A stretch of DNA of 64,000 bases from Gerris lacustris (lineage: Eukaryota; Arthropoda; Insecta; Hemiptera; Gerridae): assembly GCA_951217055.1 (NCBI GenBank), contig OX578284.1, positions 46,985,177 to 47,049,176 on the forward strand, read 5' to 3'. A model generated the notes under the pieces. That model ran no database searches. It saw only the letters and a list, made by a program, of their open reading frames with translations, and was not told the origin of the DNA. A program made the position numbers and the translations under genes. Positions 55,025 to 64,000 of the stretch are shown here, piece after piece (positions within the stretch are counted from its first letter, which is position 1; every line of letters begins with the position of its first letter).

Positions 55025-55211
55025 TTGTCAGCCGTCATCTTGAAACTCTTCAATTAAAAAAAAATCTCAATTCCATATTCAAAGATTCTACTAGAATTTG
55101 TTCCGGAGATATCGTTTTTACAAATTGTGCTAATAAATAGTTCATCTTGAATAAAGAAAATATCTCGTAAAACGATTTGTTAGCAAAGCACCAAGCACTG
55201 TGTGGAAAAAA

Positions 55212-55480
55212 TGGCATGTTCATAGGAATAGTGCTTCTAGAGATATCTACCTACAAAATATCACGGTCATAGGACCAGTGGTTTTAGAGATATCTGCCTA
55301 AAAAAATCCATGGTCATAGGACCAATGGTTCTGAGATATCTGCCTACAAAATTCCATGGTCATAGGACCAGTTTTAGAGATATCTGCCTACAAAATTCCA
55401 TGGTCATAGGACCAATGATTCTAGAGATATCTGCCTACAAAATTCCACAGTCATAGGACCAACGGTTCTAGAGATATCAC
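55212..55480. repeat. ~47 bp minisatellite, six units
   Basis: 'ttccatggtcataggaccaa' and 'ttctagagatatctgcctac' repeat at 41-48 bp spacing with substitutions and small deletions. Confidence 0.9.
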
Positions 55481-55484
55481 GACG

Positions 55485-56960
55485 AGTCAGTCATTGATAT
55501 TTGGATATTATAAAGGGTAGAATTATACATAGGATTAAAATTTAATTAGTATTCATAATTAAAAAAAAATGACGTAAAAATATTATTAGCATTAGATCAA
55601 TTAGTATTTATAATAATAATTTTAATTCTATAGCCTTGATACTAGTTAAACACTGCAATAATATATAATTATACTCATAATAATTTGCATCAATGGACTA
55701 ATAAGTTCTCTTTTGATGGCCAAGGGGTAGGAAACCAGTCTAAATCATCAATTTAGTTCTTTGAGAATTTCAGAAAGAATAAATTCCCCAAATATATATG
55801 TTGAGAGAATGCTTAAAATATAAACGTATAATAATTATTATATTGTGTGTAATGTATTTATATTTTATGATATGTAATATTTATTTAAATTAAATTTTAT
55901 ATTATATTGTATTTTATTCTATTAATATTTATTTATTAATCCCTTGTCTCATTTTGTAGAAAATTTAAATTTCGTGATTTATTTCCCGTTAGCGGTTTTT
56001 TGATGATAAATAATGGATTTTTCAAATTTGTATACTCCATTAGGCTCCAAGTCAATAAGAAGTTATGATATTCAGTATTTAAGGTTGATAATCTACATAG
56101 ATTGTTTAATAAACTAGAACCAACTCTATATTTAGTTGTTATAAAACATTAAGTAAAAAATTATAGCAAAAAAATAAATAATAATTAAAGAATTATATAG
56201 AAAAATGAAAAAATAAAATAAAATATAAAAGAAAGTCATAATAAAATAGGTTTTTATGTCTTAATACTTCCTATTCGCATTAAATAAATATTAATATACA
56301 TACATCAAAAGCAATCCAAACTTCAGTCATATTTTTACAAAGAAATTTTGTAAAAATATATGATTAGTTTATCATTGAGGATTCATAAAATAAAGTGTTA
56401 TATATTATAGTGGATAACAATAAAAAAGAATGCAGCGTTATTTCATTTACCTCAATTTGTATTTCGAATTCAATAAAAAAAAATATTTTACAGCGAAGAT
56501 AATTTTAGTATTTTATTATAGATTTATTTTTTCTCATATTATTTTATTTATTTTGTTTTAAAAAAATATATCTGCAGACCCCAATAAAATGTGTACTAAT
56601 CATAATAGAATAAATTTTAGAATATACTGGATCAGTAAAGTTAAATATTTTTTTATTTATATTGAAAATAATAATAAATTATTTTTTTCTTTTATAGCAT
56701 TTAATTAAAACTATTTATATAATTAAATATATAAGGATTGTAATCAAATAAAATACATAATTTGAGTCAAAATTGAAAATTATTTATTATAATTATTTAA
56801 TTGTATGAAGGTTATATACTTGGACCTAAAAAACTTAATTAAAGTTTATAAAGAAATTGGGTTAATCCTGGATATACGTTGCGAAAAAAAAAAATATATA
56901 TAGAGAAAAAAATTAGGTATTTATTTTTTTATTTTATGAACAAATATCTCCAGTAAAGCA
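55485..56960. other. Very AT-rich stretch, no features
   Basis: I find no frame, RNA gene or defined repeat. Confidence 0.5.
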
Positions 56961-57034
56961 CCTTTATCCTTGTAGTGAGAGATCTTGCTCATTCTCTTTC
57001 GTCTTCACATATTCATCGAGGACAAGTCCCGTGC

Positions 57035-57110
57035 GAACAAATGTCCCTTAAAAATTTTGTCGGTCTCGCGGGGATTCGAACCACGCACCTTTGTGTTATG
57101 AAATTATTCG
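57035..57110 (-). pseudogene. tRNA-like 3' half (B box and terminator)
   Basis: Minus strand GGTGCGTGGTTCGAATCCCC then GCGAGACCG, with a T run a few bases on. It carries a perfect B box GGTTCGAATCC. It resembles the T-arm region of the array units (GGTCCGTGGTTCAAATCC), but no matching A box or 5' acceptor was found, so it is a tRNA-derived fragment or SINE head. The overlapping plus-strand frames are not supported. Confidence 0.45.
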
Positions 57111-57319
57111 TTTACGTTCCGGAGACGGGTTGCCAAGGGCCCGGCTCGGTGGAGACTGGAGCCGGAGGGAAGCTAAATTCCAGAGACGGCCGCTACGTAC
57201 CGCCACCGTACCATCCCCTTGCCTTCCTTCTATCCCTTCGTCTCCCCCTAATAACCGCATTATTTTAAATCAACTCCCCCTAAAGGGTTTAAGGTCCCCT
57301 CAACCCCAACTCCTGTTGA

Positions 57320-57825
57320 GATGAAGGAGTTAAATTCGACTTCTTTCTCAAGTAGTTTTCGGTTGTGAGTTTTACAATTATATTCTATTATTAACAAAGA
57401 GAAGGGATTCCACGTAGGCTCCTATCATTGTTTCAAGAGAAAAAAAATTTCAAGAACACGATAATAATAATAATTATGTTCAATTAATATAATTTAAAGA
57501 TAAAACATTTTACAAAATGCTTCCTAACTTATTTAAAGAGTAGCTCTAAAATACTAAATTTTGTTCGAGGCTTAACGTAAGCGAACGAATTCCATCTTGT
57601 ACTTAACGGAAAGTTTAAATAAAAATAGAAATGCGCCAAATCAAAAAGGTTAAATCAACAAGTATTTTAAGTCTTATTAAAGAACGGCTATCTTAGTACC
57701 CTTAACTGCCCGAATTATTTTTTTGGGGAATTGTTTGGTTTTTTCTGGGGATTTTGTCTGTTAAGAGGTCCCTTAATATGTAAAAAATGTTTAAAAAAAT
57801 TGAAATAAATTCCTTACCCCAAATT
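57320..57825. other. Unassigned stretch
   Basis: No feature recognised. Confidence 0.4.
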
Positions 57826-57831
57826 TGGGCT

Positions 57832-57986
57832 GTTGCCATATGGCAACGCTAGGACATTAGCCCTACAGTTTTTTTTCTCAGTAAATTTTTTAACAATTTC
57901 TTTTACAAAATGTATGTAAAATAAATTTTAGGTTAAAAAATTACAAATAATACTAACAAAATACTAAATTTATTTAAAAGAACAAA

Positions 57987-58019
<33 letters not shown>

Positions 58020-58402
58020 CATTATTTGATCATGTTTTTTTCTGTAAAATTATGTAATTATTTCTTAATTTTTTGTTCTATGCATGTGTTTTTGTTATTA
58101 CCTTTAAAAATATATATGTATTATTCAATTGTAATAAAAAAAATATAGTTATTATTATATACATATTATTTTTCAAAGAATAGCCCAATAATATTTGTTA
58201 CTAATTATTAATTATACTTGTTCAACAAAAATTTAGATTTACAATATTTAGAGACTAATTGAGAAATATTTAGAAAATAATCAATAAAAAATTAACATTA
58301 GGCAAAAAAACATCAAAAATTTGTATATAAATATGACTGAATAAAATTACCACTTAGAAAAAAAACTGTAAGGCTAATGTCCTAGCGTTGCCATATGGCA
58401 AC
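57832..58402. mobile_element. Inverted pair of palindromic piggyBac-like ends
   Basis: The perfect palindrome GTTGCCATATGGCAAC stands at 57,832-57,847 and 58,387-58,402. At the first it is followed by GCTAGGACATTAGCC and a T run; the second is preceded by the exact inverse. The pair bounds about 570 bp of AT-rich DNA including a poly-T of ~30 (about 57,990). Confidence 0.65.
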
Positions 58403-58737
58403 TTTGAAATTGACGCTCAATTTAGGGCATAAAAATTAAATTTTGTGAAACTGCAATAATTTTATATTTTTAATCACTCTTTATTCTAATAGTTTCATTA
58501 CCAATAATAAAAATATTTAATTAATTAATTGATTTAAAAAATTAAAATTCTTTCCGTGTCTCAAATTTGGAATAACCCATTTTTTAAACCTGTCTTGTCG
58601 CATACGTGTTGCACTAAACAAATAAATCTAATGATGAAAAATCAATTTAGTCCTTCTTTTGACATAATATTAACATTTAAAAAGTTCAATATTAACTTGG
58701 ACCTCTCCAGACAATAATAAAGGGAGGGGGTTTTGCT

Positions 58738-58776
58738 GTTGCCATATGGCAACGCTAGGTTATTAAGGGTTTAAAT
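58738..58776 (+). mobile_element. Third palindromic end, adjoining TTAA-like site
   Basis: GTTGCCATATGGCAAC (58,738-58,753), then GCTAGGTTATTAAGGG and TTTAAA. Read inverted, this is (T)TTAA-CCCTTAATAACCTAGC, the form expected of a piggyBac-like terminus. Its partner may be the end at 58,370-58,402. Confidence 0.5.
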
Positions 58777-58917
58777 ACTCTCCAGAATACTGTTCACAAA
58801 ATCTTTATTAATTTTTTTAATGTTACTATTGTATACCAAGCATATGCTTAAAATAAATTCTCATTTAATTAATAAGTAATAAAAGACAAAAGAAATAACT
58901 ATCTAGCCCGATCAACT

Positions 58918-58959
58918 TAAAAAAAAATAAAAAATAAATAAAAAAAAATAAAAATAAAT

Positions 58960-59016
<57 letters not shown>

Positions 59017-59032
59017 TAAATAAAAAAATCAG
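58918..59032 (+). repeat. (AAAT/AAAAAT)n simple repeat
   Basis: About 115 bases of A-rich repeats. From 59,033 to 59,740 no feature is recognised. Confidence 0.9.
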
Positions 59033-59749
59033 CAAGAAATTATTTGATCGGTAGGGCAGAAAACGATTATAAAAACCGAGATAGAAATCTTACATCACCG
59101 AGATAGAAATACAGACATATTTTTACATCACATCTATACTCAACATGTATAAAAGATTGTGCCAGATCTCTTGGACAGTAAGTATTGAACAATGAGGGCA
59201 CACTAAACATTTAACATAAAATAAACAAGAATAACTTAAGAAGACCAGAGAAAATATTTATTTTTAGGGCTTATCGAATCAGCTAAACCAAAATTTATTT
59301 TTGATTTAGCCTCTAACAATTCTGTCTAAACAGTAAGAAAATAAATAATACAAATCCTTAACCCAGGTATTAGGAATACATTTAGTTAATCATTCTTTGT
59401 GATAAAGAGGACAACATGGTGAAAAAGGCGCTTTCTAATTAACAACATTACGTTTCATAATGCAAGGCTCTCCTTAATAAGTAATGGGCGAGTGCGAGGA
59501 ATGAGGGATACGTGAATGATGCCGCATGTAATGAATGCACATTGCTTCCTTTTTCCTTTGCAATGTGACAGAAGTCACCTACTTCAATTTGTTATTATCC
59601 AAAGCAAATAAAAAGCTCTAAAACTAAAGCCCTAAAACAAACCCATTATTTAAAATTAATTTCCAGAGAGATGAAACATGTTCCACAAGAATGACCACAT
59701 TTACAAATGTGTAAAGTGTATCCTTCGTATAATTATCTAAGTAATCCTG

Positions 59750-60475
59750 TCAGTCTTCCAAGCTGAGATCTTTGCAATCTTGACTTGTAGTCAAGTGATT
59801 CTGAGTAAGAGTGAGTCAAGAAAACAGATTTACATCTGCTAGGACAGTCAGAAGAGGTTTCTTAATGATTTGGCAAGAGTGCTGTCCATCTAGTATGGGT
59901 TCCAGGACATAGTGAGATAGAAGGAAATGAATTGGTAGATCAACAGGCCAGGCTAGGTGCCAGTGTAATTCCTTCTGTCTCGGAACCTGACAGAAGGAGC
60001 ACCGCGTTGTGACGATAGCTTTAAAGAAGCCTAAGTTAAGAGATTTTCAAAGAAGAAGGAAGTTGCTCCCAGAATGAAACAATCTAAGTGGTTTATTGCA
60101 GTTTCCAAGATAATATTGGCCTCAACAGAGCCACTTATCATCTTACGTACGACTGGATTTATAACCGGTCATTGTCGTCTCAACAGACCTTTGCAGCTGC
60201 TAGGCTTGGTTCATAGTCCTACCTGTCGGCAGTGCGAAGAGGAAGATAAAACCCCTTCTCATCTTCTAAGCTGCTGCCTAGCGTTGGCTTGTCTTAGATG
60301 GCAAACCTTTGGAATGCCAATTTTTCCCTTAGACAAGTTTAAGGGACTGCCTCTGAACAGACTACTGACTTTTAGTATTTTTATCAGTGTACTCAGATTA
60401 GAGAAGAATCAGGGAGAGAATTCTTCACCAAACCCGGGTTCGCTCAATGGACCTAAGTAGTCTATGTCTCTCGGT
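59750..60475 (+). pseudogene. LINE ORF2 RNase H and zinc tail, frameshifted
   Basis: Frame 2 gives 'FQAEIFAILTCSQVIL' (59,756 on), the second RNase H strand/helix with its Glu. Frame 1 gives 'VHLVWVPGHSEIEGNELVDQ' (59,884 on), the closing His and Asp motif. Frame 2 resumes for the open segment 60,074-60,460 with 'TGHCRLNRPLQLLGLVHS' and 'CRQCEEEDKTPSHLLSC', a C-x2-C-x8-H-x4-C tail. At least two frameshifts and several stops make it dead. The TGHCxLN..L.xLGL and Cys tail pattern is common in insect (including hemipteran) LINEs with RNase H. It differs in sequence from the 37 kb copy, so two LINE families are present. The 3' end runs to about 60,500 ('ggtttttaaccccccggt'). Confidence 0.8.
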
Positions 60476-60789
60476 TTTTAACCCCCCGGTATTAAAAAAA
60501 AGTAATCCTGTCGATAGGAAATAAAATAAAGCGAAAATAAAATAATATTAACTAAATAAAAAGAGATATAATTCCTAACTTCTTTTTTAGTCTACAAGCT
60601 CCCCCTTCCCAAGGATCCCCTTTGTCCGTGACCTACCCTTGTCCGATACAAATCCTTTCATGATCCCACACCATATTAGCCCAACCCTCTACCCCACAAC
60701 CTAACTTCTCCATTCATTCATGCCAATCTTTCTCGACGCCCAAAGGGGCAGTGGCAACACGGCTTAATTAGATTAAAAGGGAAATAACT

Positions 60790-60920
60790 CAATGCTATTT
60801 TTAAAATATAAGGTCGGAAATACACGTATCTACAGTACAAAGTAATAAAAAGGAAAATAGCATTAATGCTATTTTTAGAATATAAGATCGGAAATACACG
60901 TATCTATAGTACAAAGAATT
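60790..60920 (+). repeat. 77-78 bp tandem duplication
   Basis: 'aatgctatttttaaaatata' followed by 'cggaaatacacgtatcta' occurs at about 60,791 and 60,868 with few differences. Confidence 0.8.
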
Positions 60921-60930
60921 AAAGGGCTCA

Positions 60931-62295
60931 TCTATATATAGGGGAATATAAAATTAGTTTTGTCTATACAAATTGTCCATATAAAATGTTTTGGATCCTT
61001 TTTCATTTTATTCAATAAGAAATCTAAAAACCGGCCCTTCACGACTTACTTTATAGGCTAAAAAATTTCAAGATAAAAAGAACTTTTTATAAACTACGTT
61101 TTTAAATTTTCTGTTGAATCGTATGTAATGTTGATAATAATATAATCGATAAATAATATAATCGATATTTCCTGTTTTGCTGTCATTCAATGTTTATCTA
61201 TCACAAATTTGAGACCCGTCAAAATGAAGATTGCTTAAATATTGGATATGGCAAAACAAATAAAATAACTTGCGGATTTTTTCCGAACTAACTTTCCGCA
61301 CAGCAAAATTTGGTGAAAACTAATTAAATTCTGCTGAAAGATGGCTAAAAGTATTAAAATAATGCATTGTCATCGTGTTCTGAGCTATGCTAAAAGTTTC
61401 AAATGTCTAGCTATTCGGGAAGTTAGTTAGAAATCGATTGCCAGATTTGTACCGGACAAACAAACACACAAACAAGAATGCAAGCTAATAAAAACGTAGT
61501 AATAAAATCGATTTATAAGTTTTCAGTGGTGTAGGGTAACATGAGGCGTATGTTAAAGGCGTTGTTTTATCGAAGAATATTTAAGTAGAGCCAGATTTAT
61601 TAGATATTGCTCAGGTTATACACGCCACGTTGCTCTGGTAAATAAATAGAAATCTGGAAAATACGTTTTTCAGAACGTCAAAATGAAAAAATTAAAGCTC
61701 CGATTTTTTGGAACAGAAAACCTAAAATGTCTGGATTAATAGAATAAGCAAGAGTGACCAATGTAAGGAAATAACTAGATAAAAAATGTCTGTCAATTAT
61801 TTTGCCACATAGCTTCATGAAGATTGAAAGTGTTGTTGTTTAGAACAAAATAATTTATCGATTTGAACGAAATTGTGTACACAGGTACGTCTCATAATTT
61901 GTGACGTGAAGATAGCATGGTTTTTGGAAATTCCAGACTAAATATTTTCAAGATGGCTGCCAATATGGCGGAGAACTAAACAAAAAGAATTTAGTCAGCA
62001 TGACATGTTATATATCAATTTGAAAGTCTTAAAGTGTAGAAAAAGAATATGTAACAATTACTTAAATAAAATACATTCTTTTACCGGCATTTTGAAAACA
62101 AATATGGCCGAAATGGGTGTTGGCAAAAAAGTTAATGGTTATAAGCAGCAAGTCACATACCATTTTAAAGATCTTTTCAGATAGATTAAGGCTATGTTAG
62201 TTTTTATCCACAAAATGTTTCCTGGTAAAACAAATATAGCCGATTTAAGTGCAACATTCTCTGTTGCGAGAGTTCTTTAAGCACCGCATCACTAG
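60931..62295 (+). mobile_element. Helitron-like element (5' end firm, 3' end tentative)
   Basis: Starts TCTATATATAGGGGAATATA after A. It continues with 'ttttgtctatac' and 'atgttttggatcctttttca', closely matching the Helitron at 23,628. A possible 3' end is CTAG-T at 62,292-62,296, but the hairpin before it (CAACATTCTCTGTTG) is weak. Inside, 61,960-62,090 is the inverse of 26,395-26,480. Confidence 0.5.
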
Positions 62296-62319
62296 TTATA
62301 ATCAGTAAAGCACCGTTTA

Positions 62320-62840
62320 CTCGTTGATAGTTCTCCCAAGATAGAGCTATCATGTCAGTCTACGTCATAGAACTATCGCGGAAGTGTACAGTATGCACGG
62401 CGAGAGTTAGCATATGTCAAAACTTGTTGTTTTGTTCTCAAAGTTATATCCATATCCTACATTTCTGACTTGGATACAGAAATAGAGCATTAAATATATT
62501 ATAATACATATACAGCAAACGGAATATTTATAATATTCAACAAAATCAATATCAACCAAATCTAATATCAAATATGAAGCAATCTCTCATATTTGCTGCC
62601 ATTTAGATCTGTTGTTACGTGATATAAAAGTATAAACAAATAATAAACTAATCAACATCTAGCATCTAGCCTGGTAGTTCTTAAATCTGTCGCGTGAGTA
62701 CTCTGGCTGCTGTGATAAGAACATACTCAACTATCTCGTCAGGCGAGATTGTATGATGATTAATAGTTCTATCACGACAGAATCTATCACATAGCATACA
62801 CGGTGATAGTTGATGCGATAGTTGCTATCGTGACCTTAAT
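62320..62840. repeat. Cluster of GATAGTTCTATC-like inverted motifs
   Basis: Direct and inverted GATAGTT/AACTATC words occur at about 62,326, 62,345, 62,373, 62,766, 62,781, 62,801 and 62,817. They concentrate at two ends of a ~500 bp segment, like subterminal repeats of a DNA element. No boundaries are proven. Confidence 0.35.
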
Positions 62841-63020
62841 TTTACTACCTTTTTGGAACACCACATCAGCATATATAAGGTAAATTGCTAAGATTACTTA
62901 AATTAAAAATAAAAACTAATTGTCACTAAGTTCTTTAAATGTTCTTATAAATGTTATTGTGAATGATGTTATTTTGTTGTAATTGATTATTTTGTAAAAA
63001 AAGATTTACCTCTGATTTCA

Positions 63021-63065
63021 GGCCTGAAGATGTCCCTCTCGGGACGAAATATAGCCAATTTTATA
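63021..63065 (+). ncRNA. Hairpin motif, copy 7
   Basis: CCTGAAGATGTCCC (GTCCC at 63,032-63,036), loop TCTC, GGGAC (63,041-63,045), then GAAAT. A clean 5 bp stem in the common layout. Confidence 0.5.
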
Positions 63066-63069
63066 ATGT

Positions 63070-63735
63070 AATTTTCTACACCTTACTACACCCCGTTTTG
63101 ACCCAAAACTTATCAGTTTAAATATAAGTTTTAAACAATCTTTAAAGGAAGTAAATTATTAAGCTGTAAACACATAAAATAAATTGTTGCTTTTACACTT
63201 TTAGACTAAACCCTAACTGAAAAAAAAGAAAATATTAAACCCTTTCAAATACTATGATGATATTTGGGATGAGATTTATTACTTTGTGGTTAGTTGATAA
63301 GTTAGAAGTGGAGTTACCACATGGAAAGCTCAATCAACACTAAAAGTAGATCGATGTAGACTGAGTGCTAACTCACGTACTGGTTTAACTCACAAGCTTT
63401 TCAACTTTATACTCCTCGTTAACTATTTATATTGTACAAGATAAAATACTGAACAAACCATTTTCTCGAGACTAGGTTAACGTGGAGACTTCACGTGACT
63501 ATACGTGAAAATAAAAATAGAAATAATGCAACAATACTAATCTACAGGTGGGAAGTATTGCAAGTTTCGAAAGAACGACAAGAAACAATACGTCTGCCAA
63601 TAAGTACGGGATGTAACTTCTATAAAAATAAGTTTTACCTAGAGGGAATTGAATTGGTTTATAACACAATTTTTTTAGGAGCAAGATCTTTCCTGGAAAA
63701 AATTTACATGGCTCATAATCAAAATCGTAAAAAAC
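63070..63735. other. Unassigned stretch
   Basis: A 97-codon plus-strand frame begins at 63,495 and runs into the family A repeat. It has no recognisable domain and its end is repeat-derived, so I do not call it a gene. Confidence 0.4.
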
Positions 63736-63739
63736 TAAG

Positions 63740-64000
63740 AATTGGTTTGGCACACAGCTTCCTCGTATCCTATCACGTACTTTATTGATTTTATGCTTTT
63801 ACAAGCCATTATTGTCTAATTTATTTAATTATTTTCCCCGTTTTTTAATTTGTCAAAATTGTTTTGATTTTTTACATGAATTGAAGTATTAATTTAGCAA
63901 AAGTTAATGAGCGCAAACGGTTCAAATTAATCTGGGGCTATCTGCGGGTTACTTTCGATAAACTATAAATGTTTCATACAAATGAGATACGTACTTTTGA
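63740..64000 (+). mobile_element. Family A repeat, cut by window end
   Basis: 'tggcacacagcttcctcgta', 'atcctatcacgtactttatt', 'acaagccattattgtctaat', 'gagcgcaaacggttcaaatt' and 'ctatctgcgggttactttcg'. It is one of the best-preserved 5' parts of the family. Confidence 0.8.

Noticed and set aside
63495..63788. 97-codon frame
   Set aside because: Its 3' third lies in the family A repeat and no motif is present.

Overview
This window is AT-rich animal nuclear DNA, most likely from an arthropod and probably an insect. The basis is two LINE 3' ends with insect-style RNase H and C-x2-C-x8-H-x4-C tails, piggyBac-, Harbinger- and Helitron-like elements, a PBS matching the 3' end of insect-type tRNA-Lys, and many short repeats ending in 'aaaactactcg..gattttaatgaaatttgg'-type sequence. 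The order is inference; I cannot name a species. I find no convincing host gene exon. Nearly all recognisable content is mobile or repetitive DNA, heavily nested and mostly decayed.

Layout. 0-5 kb: a mosaic of two short repeat families (called A and C here), a GC-rich inverted-repeat block, a SINE-like piece. 5.06-10.0 kb: a 4.95 kb DNA transposon with ~725 bp terminal inverted repeats (TIRs), TAA target duplications and a broken gene for a PIN/XPG-nuclease-like protein with a Cys-rich C-terminus; a paralogue of its empty insertion site sits at 50.3 kb. 10-17 kb: simple repeats, family A copies, a perfect 34 bp hairpin. 17.9-20.9 kb: two family C elements in inverted orientation. 21.3-25.1 kb: a TA-flanked MITE, a 29 bp minisatellite with a hairpin head, and two head-to-tail Helitrons. 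25.5-31 kb: SINE-like copies, family A, and a 44 bp-TIR element carrying a hammerhead ribozyme core. 31.5-33 kb: a piggyBac-like MITE inside a TA-flanked element. 34-35.3 kb: a palindrome and family C. 36.8-37.8 kb: a LINE tail. 38.08-40.10 kb: 6.5 near-identical 311 bp units, each holding a tRNA-like gene with A box, B box and T-run terminator, bounded by (TA)n tracts. 40.2-50 kb: a 75 bp minisatellite, family A copies, an LTR-element primer-binding site, a TIR element and another minisatellite. 50-55.5 kb: the empty-site paralogue, nested TIR/Harbinger elements around a GC-rich core, a second decayed hammerhead copy, a minisatellite. 55.5-64 kb: AT-rich DNA, palindromic piggyBac-like ends, a LINE tail, a Helitron start and a truncated family A copy.

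No genes here form a pathway. The shared themes are structural: unrelated repeats keep the same short RNA-like hairpin (CTGAWGATG-stem-CGAAAC) with different but complementary stems, a true hammerhead core sits inside one TIR family, and a Pol III-type tRNA-like unit has been tandemly amplified. All alignments were made by eye.
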